Shown here: positions 19,084 through 26,256 of the stretch, piece after piece
Numbering within the stretch: position 1 is the first letter of the stretch
Layout of the letters: each line of letters opens with the position of its first letter
Assembly: GCA_944385125.1 (NCBI GenBank)
Contig: CALWVZ010000018.1
Span: 1 to 34,090 of the forward strand
Direction of reading: 5' to 3'
Length of the DNA stretch: 34,090 bases
DNA from: an uncultured Oscillospiraceae bacterium
GTDB taxonomy: Bacteria > Bacillota > Clostridia > Oscillospirales > Oscillospiraceae
Notes under the pieces: model-generated
The model's database searches: none
What the model was told of the DNA's origin: nothing
The model's input: the letters and a program-made list of their open reading frames with translations, nothing else
Translations under genes and position numbers: made by a program

Positions 19084-20736
19084 CTACAGGCCGTAAACTT
19101 CCTTGCCGAACATCCCCGCATACTCCGCAGGAGCCGGATCGCCGCACTTGGGGTCCAGCCAGTAGAAGCTGTACTCCTGGTAGTTATAGCCCAGCTGCTC
19201 TCTCAGCAGCTCGTGCCGGGGCACCCAATAGTACTTCGGCTCGTTGGGGTCATAGGCGGAATATCTCCAGGCTTCGCCGTGGGGGTCGTTGGTGGTTGTA
19301 TTTATATCGCAGTCAGGCAGGGACTCCTTCAGTTCCGCCACCTGCTCCTCCGGGATGGGAGTGTTGCAGCCTATCCACAGGCGCTCCAGCTTGGTCAGGC
19401 CGTAGAGAGGCGAGGCGTCGGTGATGTTTTCCTGATTGCAAATGTTCAGATGGGCCAGGTTGCTCAGGCCCGCCAGGGGGCTCAGGTCGCTTATCTGGGT
19501 CTCCTGTATCTCCAGGTATTCCATCTTTGGGCAGTTGGCCAGGGGGCTCAGGTCGCTGATGTTGGTCATGGCGATTATCAGCACCTCCAGCTCCGGCATG
19601 GAGGCCACAAAGGACAGGTCGCTGAGATCGTCGTTATGGCCCAGGTCCAGATACTTCAGCTTGGTGCAGTACTGCAGCACCGAGCCGTCGTATATCATAC
19701 CGCCCACCGTGGGCTTGGAGGCCAGTATCTTCTCAGTATCCGTGCGGACGCTGTAGTTCTCTCCGAACCAGATGCGCCACACCACTTCCACACCGGGGTT
19801 CTCGTCCCGGATGGCGGCCATGGCTTCATTGGAGACCCCGCAGTAGTCCATGTCCAAATATGTACAGTTCCTCATAAGGGGCAGTATCTTGCGTATCTCT
19901 TCCCCTTCGTCGGATATCTGGGTATGGTTGAAATCCAGGCTCTCTGCGTTCAGGTTCAGCTCCTGGCCGTAGAGACTGAAGCTGAAATCCAGCACCGCAT
20001 CGGGACAGGCCTTGGCCAACATATTTATATCGTCCCAGCTGAGTCCGCTTTCGCTCTGGCTGCCCAGCTTCACATCTTCCAGCTCCGTCAGGCAGGCCAG
20101 CACGGCGGCCGCCTGCATCAGCTGCTCCGACTCCGATTCCAGGCCGCTGAGGTCCACGCTGCGGGTGTCCGGCTCCACGCTCTGACCCAACAGATCCAGG
20201 GTAAAGTCGAAGCCCACCTCCGGAAGGGCTATGCGCAGGGTGACCACGTCCTCCAGGCTAAGGCCTGAACCGTCGCCTCCCACGTTGCCCAGGCTCACGG
20301 TCTGGAGATTCGGCAGACACTTCAGGGCCCCGGCCGCCGCCTGGGCCATGCCTGCCGGCAGGCCGGACAGGTCCACTGCGGTGGTGCTGCTGTCATAGCG
20401 GCTGCCGTCGGGCAGGTCCACCGTATATTTCACCGTCACCTGGGGGTTGTCCCGGGCCCAGGCAGCTATCTCTTCATAGCAGCTGCTGCCGCTGAAATCG
20501 GCGGCCTCCAGCCGGTCAAAAAGATATAGGTATTCTGTCTCCCCGGCTTCCAGAACGGCGGTGAGCATTTTGCTGTCCTGTGGGTAACGCCCTGATGAAA
20601 GCTGTACCTTCACCTCACCGAAGAGGGGGCGAACGGAAGCGTCTCCCTCACGCACCGGGCCGGAAAGGCACAAAAAGGCCAGCAGCGCCACGCCCAGGAT
20701 ACCTACCAATATTTTTATCTTCTTTCCTGCTCCCAT
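19084..20736 (-). CDS. leucine-rich-repeat surface protein, paralogue 2
   Basis: 550 residues, the first gene of the LRR-LRR-guaA cluster. A single N-terminal hydrophobic segment (KILVGILGVALLAFLCLSG, 8-26) makes it secreted or membrane-anchored; Cys23 follows AFL, which is not a proper lipobox, unlike paralogue 1. Repeats run from about 110 to 480, with units such as KLKYLDLGHNDDLSDLSFVA and KMEYLEIQETQISDLSPLAG. It shares the WRIWFGENYSVRTDTEKILA block and the LTKLERLWIG...LPDCDINT C-terminal part with paralogue 1, so the two arose by tandem duplication. ATG 20736 has GGAGG eight bases upstream; longer in-frame starts lie upstream of or within the promoter. Confidence 0.83.
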   Translation of the reverse strand: MGAGKKIKILVGILGVALLAFLCLSGPVREGDASVRPLFGEVKVQLSSGRYPQDSKMLTAVLEAGETEYLYLFDRLEAADFSGSSCYEEIAAWARDNPQVTVKYTVDLPDGSRYDSSTTAVDLSGLPAGMAQAAAGALKCLPNLQTVSLGNVGGDGSGLSLEDVVTLRIALPEVGFDFTLDLLGQSVEPDTRSVDLSGLESESEQLMQAAAVLACLTELEDVKLGSQSESGLSWDDINMLAKACPDAVLDFSFSLYGQELNLNAESLDFNHTQISDEGEEIRKILPLMRNCTYLDMDYCGVSNEAMAAIRDENPGVEVVWRIWFGENYSVRTDTEKILASKPTVGGMIYDGSVLQYCTKLKYLDLGHNDDLSDLSFVASMPELEVLIIAMTNISDLSPLANCPKMEYLEIQETQISDLSPLAGLSNLAHLNICNQENITDASPLYGLTKLERLWIGCNTPIPEEQVAELKESLPDCDINTTTNDPHGEAWRYSAYDPNEPKYYWVPRHELLREQLGYNYQEYSFYWLDPKCGDPAPAEYAGMFGKEVYGL

Positions 20737-20779
20737 CTCAAGGCCTCCAGCAAGGTGCACATTTGACATATAATGTAAT

Positions 20780-20808
20780 AGTATATCATCATGGTTTCTT
20801 ATTTGCAA
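20780..20808 (-). promoter_or_regulatory. promoter of the LRR-LRR-guaA cluster
   Basis: On the minus strand TTGCAA (20803-20808), a 17-base spacer and TATACT (20780-20785), about 45 bases before the first LRR gene. Confidence 0.7.
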
Positions 20809-20821
20809 TAAATGCAGCAAA

Positions 20822-20856
20822 ATTTGCCCTGTCGCTATTGCTGCAACAGGGCAAAT
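20822..20856 (-). terminator. hairpin upstream of the LRR promoter
   Basis: Perfect 11-base inverted repeat (ATTTGCCCTGT with ACAGGGCAAAT) and a 13-base loop, followed on the minus strand by a short T-run. It would shield the LRR promoter from read-through. Confidence 0.5.
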
Positions 20857-20965
20857 CCCGGCCGTGCTGCCGGTTTTGCGTTTTTCTTTCGCTCCTCTCA
20901 TGAAACTGCCGGGGCGGTCAAGCACTCCTGGGGCCTGCCTTGATTACCGCAGAGCAAGATGGGGC

Positions 20966-21001
20966 GGGGCGGTCAATGGCGCACATAAAGTTGGCCGCCC
21001 C
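20966..21001. repeat. GC-rich hairpin repeat (GGGGCGGTCAA arms)
   Basis: GGGGCGGTCAA (20966-20976) pairs with TTGGCCGCCCC (20991-21001) with one G-T. The same 11 bases occur at 20911-20921, and a related GGGGCGG hairpin lies at 1103. There is no T-run. It could be a REP-like or old terminator element. Confidence 0.4.
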
Positions 21002-21255
21002 GGCCGGGATTCCTGCATTTAATGGTGAAGATAATTTCTAAAAATATCTATTATTTTAGAAAAGGATGTGGTAAAATTTTTTCAAGCAAAGCTGAATGTT
21101 AAAGTTGGTTCGATTTTAGCTAAGGGAGAAGTAATACCCTTTTATATTGTCACCCAAGATGAATTGCGGTAAAAATGTGATCCCGCTTGGGTGGCATAAG
21201 GTTTTCTTCCTTTTCAGGTTTTGTTTTGCGGCAATCGGTGCTTGCGTTTTTCGGC

Positions 21256-21277
21256 GTGTGCAGCTTCGGTTGCACAC
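21256..21277 (+). promoter_or_regulatory. attenuator-like hairpin in the lipoprotein gene leader
   Basis: GTGTGCA and TGCACAC form a perfect 7-base stem around an 8-base GCTTCGGT loop, followed after three bases by TTTTT. This is an intrinsic-terminator shape placed 26 bases before the start codon, between leader and ribosome site, so it could act as an attenuator. A short reading frame precedes it (from 21147) but is not convincing as a gene. Confidence 0.5.
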
Positions 21278-21303
21278 ACATTTTTATTCGGGAGGGAAAG
21301 AGA

Positions 21304-21951
21304 ATGAAAAGGCTTTTAGCACTATGTCTTATTTTGGTTATGCTGATGCCGCTGACTGCCTGCGGCAGCGGAGACACTCAGCCCCAGACAGGCAGCGATT
21401 CGGGCAATCAGCAGCAGGAGCAGGCTCCCGAAACGGGCGATGAAAACGGGAGAAGCAAAGCTACGGAGTTTACATTTGAGCTGGCTGCGGAGGAAGAGCG
21501 GATTGTTGAAAACCTCATATTTGATGAGGATGTAACGATCAGCGGGGATTTTGGAATTATCACTTTTGACAACTGCGAATTTAACGGTGATATTATCAAT
21601 ACCGCAGAACAGTTTACCAGAGTGATTCTTCCTGATGGGACGAGCGTAAAGGGTAATTGCGTGTTCAAAAACACCGTCAAAGAAGCAAGCATGGACTATC
21701 CTATGCCTAAATTTATCAGTCCTAACACACTGAACATCGTATGTGAGGACTGCATTGGTTCATGTATCCTGGAAAATACCGAAAACAGCATTACATTCAA
21801 CGGAGAGACCTGCTCCATGGCCGACGTGGAATTCTTTTACGATGCCGGTACAAATGAGCTCGTTCCTTATGAGGGACAGGAGGCCTCTGTGCTCTTTGTT
21901 GGCCAATGGTGGGAAAACGGAGAAAAGCTGCTGCAAATATTTTGCGAATGA
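21304..21951 (+). CDS. putative lipoprotein, unknown function
   Basis: 215 residues that I do not recognise. The signal MKRLLALCLILVMLMPLTAC is a textbook lipoprotein leader, with lipid attachment at C20. A Ser/Gly/Gln-rich linker (21-48) follows, then a domain whose short alternating stretches (ISGDFGIITFDNCEFNGDI, later ILENTENSITFNGETC) suggest a small right-handed beta-helix or similar all-beta fold. The start has GGGAGGGAAAG just upstream. Its base composition is lower in GC than the backbone genes and it lies at the edge of the accessory region, so it may have been acquired. It has its own leader hairpin and a strong hairpin downstream (22026). Function is unknown. Confidence 0.8.
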   Translation: MKRLLALCLILVMLMPLTACGSGDTQPQTGSDSGNQQQEQAPETGDENGRSKATEFTFELAAEEERIVENLIFDEDVTISGDFGIITFDNCEFNGDIINTAEQFTRVILPDGTSVKGNCVFKNTVKEASMDYPMPKFISPNTLNIVCEDCIGSCILENTENSITFNGETCSMADVEFFYDAGTNELVPYEGQEASVLFVGQWWENGEKLLQIFCE

Positions 21952-22025
21952 TCGGGAAACAGGATAATACACCTCACAAGGCGGGGGGTTGCACCTAAAA
22001 GCCTTACGATTGTATAGACATCCAA

Positions 22026-22061
22026 AAGTGCGAAGATACCGTTCGGAGTATCTTCGCACTT
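22026..22061. terminator. long perfect hairpin after the lipoprotein gene
   Basis: A perfect 14-base stem (AAGTGCGAAGATAC with GTATCTTCGCACTT) around an 8-base loop, 75 bases after the lipoprotein stop. Only a weak T-tract follows, so it is either a terminator or an mRNA-stabilising hairpin. Confidence 0.6.
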
Positions 22062-22099
22062 GCTTTAACGTAATAATATTAGCCAAGTTTACTTTTTAC

Positions 22100-22130
22100 C
22101 GCCCTGCCGAATTTGTCGTTCAGCAGGGCG
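22100..22130 (+). terminator. terminator hairpin beside the left repeat
   Basis: CGCCCTGC pairs with GCAGGGCG, extended inward past a single mismatch by GAA/TTC; CTTTT follows on the plus strand. Confidence 0.6.
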
Positions 22131-22152
22131 CTTTTGCAAGCTTTTGGCACTT

Positions 22153-22162
22153 ATTCCCACTC
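22153..22162. repeat. candidate left attachment site (guaA-type core)
   Basis: ATTCCCACTC, identical and in the same orientation to 28311-28320, which is the 3' end of the guaA-like gene at 28309. Read with the two bases to its left it gives, on the minus strand, GAGTGGGAATAA: the final Glu-Trp-Glu codons and a stop. This is what an undisturbed guaA end would look like if the island were removed. Ten bases alone could match by chance. Confidence 0.5.
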
Positions 22163-22304
22163 GTTGCCGAAAGCCGCAACTTAACGCTTTTTGTTTATAA
22201 TTCATGTGATGTAGTTTTCGTATTATCCTGATAATCCATATTATACTGCCTGTACGACGAGAATTTATCAATATCTTATCAGGTGCGATAAAATTAATAT
22301 TTTG

Positions 22305-23297
22305 CTAACCAAGTATATCTGCCTTGATTTGCTCAACAAGACTTTTTAAAATAGAGTATAGTTCCTTTTTTGTTGTTATATAATCCTTTTTAAATGCCTT
22401 CATAGTCAAACCTTTTAGAACATCCGCTTCATCTAGCTCACTTTCATCAATGTACTGTCCAAGGCCATAGTGAGCAATGCAATTTCTAAATTGTCGATTA
22501 TACAAACAATCATCTAACCTATACTTCGTGCCCAAATTACTGTTCAAATCATTTAAAAAATCGCAAAGATAATAATACTGTAGATACGCATACTTGAATT
22601 TCTGCGGTATTTCCTCTATAAAATAATTTTCAATAAACTCAATAACATAGTTAATGCTGCAAAGTATTGAAAACAAAAGGAATCCTGTGCCATTATTCAT
22701 TTTTAAAGGAGACTTCTTATACAAGTGATAGTCCTTGTAGCTCACCGTAAGACTGTCATTATATTTGTAAACTGGCAAATCGGCACAACCCAAATATGCA
22801 GCCAATTTTCCAACGATAATACTAATGCTCTTAATCCAAGGACCAGCACCATCGTTACCCAAAGTCTTTATGGGAATATACATCGAACAAAGTACAGTGT
22901 TGCCGCAATATTCCCCACAACACAGATCCGTTCCTACATTATAGTATCCCAATATTTTCTCGCGGAGTCTTCTTATGCTATAAAAATAATCATCACTTTC
23001 TGTAAGTTTACCTAACAATACCTCTCTATATTCGACATAAGATTTTTCAAACAACTTGTGGCTTTGACGAAGTTGCGCATAATATATTTTTTCTGTTGGA
23101 TTAAATGCAGGCGCATTTAATCCAATTTTTTTACACCATTGTTCTGCCCCATCTGCAAACAATCCTATGTATGGAAGACTCATACAAATATAGTTACTAT
23201 CAATGTTTTTTGCATTACGCATAATATCGGTTAGCGCATATAAAAATCTTGCATCTTCTCTTATTAAATCGAATGCGGCTTGCTGCACTTTATTCAA
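22305..23297 (-). CDS. HEPN-motif protein, putative defence ribonuclease/toxin
   Basis: 330 residues, mostly helical, with no family I can name. Near the C-terminus (271-276) it carries RNCIAH in the context NRQFRNCIAHYGLG. This matches the R-x4-H signature of HEPN domains, with the polar residue after the Arg typical of HEPN ribonucleases. The start is TTG 23297, with AAGGAGAG five bases upstream and no better codon nearby. It is divergent from a controller-like HTH gene, with an 86-base shared promoter region, and lies against the left repeat of the probable island. Base composition is AT-rich, unlike the backbone. Toxin or RNase activity is inferred from one motif and the context; the first 250 residues are unassigned. 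Confidence 0.6.
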   Translation of the reverse strand: MNKVQQAAFDLIREDARFLYALTDIMRNAKNIDSNYICMSLPYIGLFADGAEQWCKKIGLNAPAFNPTEKIYYAQLRQSHKLFEKSYVEYREVLLGKLTESDDYFYSIRRLREKILGYYNVGTDLCCGEYCGNTVLCSMYIPIKTLGNDGAGPWIKSISIIVGKLAAYLGCADLPVYKYNDSLTVSYKDYHLYKKSPLKMNNGTGFLLFSILCSINYVIEFIENYFIEEIPQKFKYAYLQYYYLCDFLNDLNSNLGTKYRLDDCLYNRQFRNCIAHYGLGQYIDESELDEADVLKGLTMKAFKKDYITTKKELYSILKSLVEQIKADILG

Positions 23298-23332
23298 CGC
23301 TACTCTCCTTCAGCAGATACTTATTGTATGTA

Positions 23333-23342
23333 GACTTATAGT
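23333..23342 (+). promoter_or_regulatory. C-box-like half-site between HEPN and HTH genes
   Basis: GACTTATAGT lies 42-51 bases before the HTH gene start. From memory it matches the GACTTATAGTC half of operators bound by restriction-modification controller proteins. A second half is only loosely present (CATTATGAT, 23352-23360). Confidence 0.4.
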
Positions 23343-23383
23343 ATTCATTTTCATTATGATATAAAATTAGGAGGATTGCAACT

Positions 23384-23590
23384 ATGGATATTATAAAAGT
23401 CTTTGGAGACAATTTAAAAAAATATCGCACTGCAATGGGCATATCCCAAGAAGCATTTGCCGATAAATGTGGTATGCACCGCACATATATCAGTGCGATC
23501 GAATGTTATCGCAGAAGTATCTCCTTAGAGAACATTCAACGCATCGCTGATGCTCTTGAAATTGAGACATATAAACTGTTTATCCCTTAA
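23384..23590 (+). CDS. small HTH (XRE) protein resembling R-M controller proteins
   Basis: A 68-residue, single-domain helix-turn-helix protein. The HTH is MGISQEAFADKCGMHRTYISAIE (19-41), followed by SISLENIQRIADALEIETYKLF. The pattern HRTYIS-x-IE then ISL-x-N-x2-xIA-x-AL-x-I is that of controller (C) proteins of type II restriction systems, though the usual Gly and Asn after IE are replaced by Tyr and Ser (IECYRRS). Start ATG 23384 has AGGAGG eight bases upstream. It is divergent from the HEPN-motif gene and points toward the endonuclease gene, from which it is separated by an IS110-family element. It could control the R gene, the HEPN gene or both. A phage-type repressor is the alternative. 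Confidence 0.8.
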   Translation: MDIIKVFGDNLKKYRTAMGISQEAFADKCGMHRTYISAIECYRRSISLENIQRIADALEIETYKLFIP

Positions 23591-23611
23591 TTATCGAAAA
23601 GGAGAATAAGG

Positions 23612-23671
23612 TTGAAACATTGTAATTTAAGTACCATTCCAAAAAAGGGCGCACAAAATCAAGCTCCCTAA
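23612..23671 (+). pseudogene. 5' stub of a gene cut off near the IS110 element
   Basis: AAAGGAG (23598-23604) is followed seven bases later by TTG AAA CAT TGT, giving about 19 codons (KHCNLSTIPKKGAQNQAP) before a stop. It begins 21 bases after the HTH gene stop, as the next gene of an operon would. The stop falls where the IS110 element is likely to begin. Probably the start of a gene whose remainder was separated; possibly chance. Confidence 0.35.
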
Positions 23672-23703
23672 AAGCGAGCTAAAAAACAAGAAATGCTTGA
23701 AGT

Positions 23704-24948
23704 CTAAGATGCTGGTGGAGCAGTCACTAAGTACCCTTGCCGTTGTAGGATGAAGACGGCTTCTTCCACAGAAACCTCACGGTGTGCAGGTGGCCGGTCG
23801 CCCTTTCGGTAGAGTTCAGGGTTGTACGGTTCGTTCTTCTTGAGCATATTGTAGATAGCCGTAAGGAGCATTCTGGCAATGGCAATAATGGCTTTCTTGT
23901 GCCCTCGGCGCTTTTTGAGAGCCAGGTAGCGATTACGGACTTCCGGGAACTGCTTGGTACGAATGGCACAGAGGGCACACTGAACAAGCAGTGGCTTGAT
24001 GTAAGCACCGGCCCGGCTGATTCTGGTGGTTTTCTTCTTTCCAGCACTTTCGTTGTTCTGTGGCGTAAGACCAGCCCAAGAGCAGAGATGCTTCGAGGTG
24101 GGGAACACGGACATATCCACTCCGATCTCAGAAATGATGCCAACAGCGGCAAAGGATTGGATACCCGGCGCCGTCATAACAAGGTAAAGTTGGGGAAGGT
24201 ATTTCTCAGCAGTTGTCAGAATCAACGATTCCAGATTGAGCTTGCATAATTCAAGGCTGTCCATGTGGGAACGGATGATGCGGAGCTTTTCAGCCTGTTC
24301 TTCACACATCACCCCGTCCACAGCAGCGAGGATTTCCTCGTCAGTCGCTTTCATGTGCTTGGTTCGGAAGCCAGAAACATCCGTAATTTTCTCCATTGGA
24401 TTTTCCAGAATACGGGCAGTGATTGCGGAGGCTGCCTTGCCGAACACATCCGAGAACACATCGTCCAGTTTGAAATTGGAGACCGTCAGACAGTTTTGCG
24501 CCCGGTTTTTCTCGCCGGTAGTAAAGTTGGTGAGTTTCCAGCAGTAACGTACCAAATCCCGTAGTTGGCGAATATCCGCAGGAGGGATAAAACTCCCGGC
24601 GACAAGGTCGTGCTTGAAGATGTCTGCGATCCACTTGGCATCTCGCTTGTCTGTCTTTTTCCCCCGAATGGCTTTCACATACTTGGGGTGGGCAAGAACA
24701 ATATTGCAGGTGGGCTCCAGAATGTTGTAAATGGGAATCCAATACTTTCCGGTGGATTCCATGCACACATCCTTGCAGTTGTTTTCAGCCAGCCAGGCAG
24801 CACAGCGGCGTAAATCTCCGGTGAAGGTGGAGAACCGTTTGCTTTTGTAAGTTGTCACTCCCTGCTCATTCGTAGAAGCGATACAGGCAACAACAAAGGA
24901 CTTGTGAACGTCCATTCCACAGCAGACACTGTAAACGATTTTAAGCAT
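23704..24948 (-). CDS. IS110-family transposase (DEDD/RuvC-like, RNA-guided type)
   Basis: 414 residues. The N-terminal DEDD_Tnp_IS110 domain opens with the first acidic residue in [17 protein letters not shown] (about 9-25) and includes [21 protein letters not shown] (about 90-110). The C-terminal Transposase_20 domain has [19 protein letters not shown] (about 257-275) and [22 protein letters not shown] (about 291-312), which holds the conserved serine. IS110 recombinases use a bridge RNA made from the element's non-coding end to pair donor and target. I use ATG 24948, seven bases after AAGGGA; the frame is open to a TTG at 24963. The gene is full length with no frameshift, so the element may be active. 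Confidence 0.95.
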   Translation of the reverse strand: MLKIVYSVCCGMDVHKSFVVACIASTNEQGVTTYKSKRFSTFTGDLRRCAAWLAENNCKDVCMESTGKYWIPIYNILEPTCNIVLAHPKYVKAIRGKKTDKRDAKWIADIFKHDLVAGSFIPPADIRQLRDLVRYCWKLTNFTTGEKNRAQNCLTVSNFKLDDVFSDVFGKAASAITARILENPMEKITDVSGFRTKHMKATDEEILAAVDGVMCEEQAEKLRIIRSHMDSLELCKLNLESLILTTAEKYLPQLYLVMTAPGIQSFAAVGIISEIGVDMSVFPTSKHLCSWAGLTPQNNESAGKKKTTRISRAGAYIKPLLVQCALCAIRTKQFPEVRNRYLALKKRRGHKKAIIAIARMLLTAIYNMLKKNEPYNPELYRKGDRPPAHREVSVEEAVFILQRQGYLVTAPPAS

Positions 24949-24971
24949 AACACGTCCCTTCAAAACAGTAT

Positions 24972-25164
24972 TTGAGGAGAACAGACATTGACTGGACGCT
25001 CACTGAAAGATTGAAGTAGTCCGTCTCTCCAAAGATAAGGTTACAGGGTTCAAAGCCCTACTCATTGGTGCTTGAAAGAGCGTCCGGCACACATATACAT
25101 TCAGTCCGGCACATGGCTGGGCCTACTCACCTTCACGTGCTGTGTAGTGTGCCTGCCTCCTCAA
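24972..25164 (-). ncRNA. candidate IS110 bridge RNA
   Basis: A 193-base stretch just upstream of the transposase gene that folds into nested stems. The outer stem is TTGAGGAG (24972-24979) with CTCCTCAA (25157-25164). Inside it are two abutting arms: GGACGCTC/GAGCGTCC (24994-25001 with 25078-25085) and GGCACAC/GTGTGCC (25086-25092 with 25147-25153). The first arm contains a further hairpin, AGGG...CCCT (25045-25059). All listed repeats are perfect. Size and place fit bridge RNAs of IS110 elements, which are about 180 nt, encoded between the left end and the recombinase start, with two guide loops. The strand is set by the transposase. The guide sequences were not assigned. Confidence 0.6.
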
Positions 25165-25260
25165 GCATATTCTAACAAATTACGTTTTGCTGTGTTAGAG
25201 GCTCCTGGGTTTCATCCCCTTTGGTGCCTTGCAGCGCAGCGGAAAGGAATGGTCATATAT

Positions 25261-26256
25261 ATGGCACAAATACCTACAAGTAAAGCCCACGGTAAACAAA
25301 TCGAAGCTGGTACAGCCGGGAGAAATAAGGGCCATAGATTTGAATGGCTACTGACCGCTGAGATAAATAAATTGAACGGAACCGTTTTCTCTCCTACTCA
25401 CAACGAATCTCATTTATTACAAGGAAACCCCGCATATAATTTGCTTCAATACATTTCGAACAACAGAAATATTGTGATCGAGTCAGTCCAGGCTTCTTGG
25501 CTTGGCGGTCTTGCTACATCTGGATTAGGCGATGCTATTACTGATGACGACGGTAATCCCATAACTAAAAGCAAATCAGATGTCTTGATCAAAATTAAAG
25601 CTCAAAATAAAACCGAAACAATCGGAATTTCTGTCAAAACCTGCAACAAAAAGAATCCGACAAACGACCAAATGTTTTTTACTACAGCGAAAGCGTTTTG
25701 CCAGCTACTAATCGACAACGGAATTAGCGTAAACGAAGTAGCAACTACGGGACTTTCAATGTTTTGCGGCGATGTCGGATATAGACCAATCGACCGTATG
25801 AGTGAAGATGAACTAAAAACACGAATTTCCGACCCCAATAGATATTATTGGGAGGAAACATCTCAAGAGTCCCAAAATACTTGGAGAGATATTATTTCTA
25901 CAAATCAAGATAGAATTTCTCTCTTATTATTTCAGAAAGCTTATAAAGATGACCCATTCCCTCCCGAATACCTTTTACATCAAACAGTAAAATACACCAA
26001 CTTCGAAGATTGCGAAACTGCTGTATTCTCAATGAACGAAATAATTACTCTGTCAAAAATGCATTCTGGATTTATTTTGTCGAAATACTTTATCCATAAA
26101 GGTACATATAAAAACGACAAGAATCCACATCTTGCACCAAGATTTGGGTTCATCCAGTTCCAACGAGGCGGTCAAAAGCAACATCCAACTCAGTTGCAGT
26201 TTAATTTGAAGTCAGGATATTTCTATATTTTGAAAGACTACTTTGACAGAACTTGA
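25261..26256 (+). CDS. putative type II restriction endonuclease
   Basis: 331 residues, AT-rich. The N-terminus has TSKAHGKQIEAGTAGRNKGHRFEWLL (6-31), a layout I associate with restriction enzymes. The likely nuclease core is a PD-(D/E)xK variant, D107 in SKSDVLIKIK and S124-V-K126 in IGISVKTCN. A Ser in place of the Glu occurs in Cfr10I/Bse634I-type enzymes, where another Glu supplies the charge; E28 is a candidate. ATG 25261 is preceded by GGAAAGGA; ATG 25249 is possible but too close to it, and the frame continues upstream into the IS110 region without meaning. It is convergent with the C5-methyltransferase gene, overlapping by 19 bases, which is the main support for the R role. The recognition site is unknown. 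Confidence 0.72.
   Translation: MAQIPTSKAHGKQIEAGTAGRNKGHRFEWLLTAEINKLNGTVFSPTHNESHLLQGNPAYNLLQYISNNRNIVIESVQASWLGGLATSGLGDAITDDDGNPITKSKSDVLIKIKAQNKTETIGISVKTCNKKNPTNDQMFFTTAKAFCQLLIDNGISVNEVATTGLSMFCGDVGYRPIDRMSEDELKTRISDPNRYYWEETSQESQNTWRDIISTNQDRISLLLFQKAYKDDPFPPEYLLHQTVKYTNFEDCETAVFSMNEIITLSKMHSGFILSKYFIHKGTYKNDKNPHLAPRFGFIQFQRGGQKQHPTQLQFNLKSGYFYILKDYFDRT

Larger units (their letters stand above)
20737..21303. other. intergenic region, LRR operon / lipoprotein gene
   Basis: 567 bases with no convincing gene. It holds the LRR promoter (20780-20808), an 11-base hairpin at 20822-20856, two copies of GGGGCGGTCAA (20911 and 20966, the second in a hairpin), a switch from GC-rich to AT-rich sequence near 21010, and an attenuator-like hairpin at 21256 before the lipoprotein gene. 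Confidence 0.6.
21952..22304. other. intergenic region with hairpins and the left repeat
   Basis: 353 bases without a convincing gene. It contains two strong hairpins (22026-22061 and 22100-22130), the left copy of ATTCCCACTC (22153-22162), and an AT-rich stretch before the stop of the HEPN-motif gene. A minus-strand reading frame at 22089-22271 crosses the hairpin and repeat and was not accepted. Confidence 0.6.
23660..25200 (-). mobile_element. IS110-family insertion sequence (borders approximate)
   Basis: One IS110-type transposase gene with a structured non-coding stretch upstream. Elements of this family have no long terminal inverted repeats and make no target duplication of note, so the ends cannot be read by eye. 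On the left the element probably begins near the AGCTC/GAGCT hairpin (23662-23680). On the right it ends somewhere after the RNA candidate, perhaps by the TCTAACA/TGTTAGA hairpin (25171-25199). It separates the HTH gene and a gene stub from the endonuclease gene. Confidence 0.5.

Noticed and set aside
16035-19424. Plus-strand open frame of 1129 codons opposite guaA and the LRR genes
   Set aside because: It is the antisense shadow of well-identified GC-rich genes, is rich in His, Ala, Gly and Leu as such shadows are, and has no family motifs.
22089-22271. Minus-strand frame of 60 codons left of the HEPN-motif gene
   Set aside because: It crosses a terminator hairpin and the ATTCCCACTC repeat and has no recognisable family or clear ribosome site.
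25072-25260. N-terminal extension of the endonuclease frame
   Set aside because: It runs through the structured RNA candidate and the probable IS end; the residues look unlike the protein that follows, and the ribosome site lies at 25241-25248.
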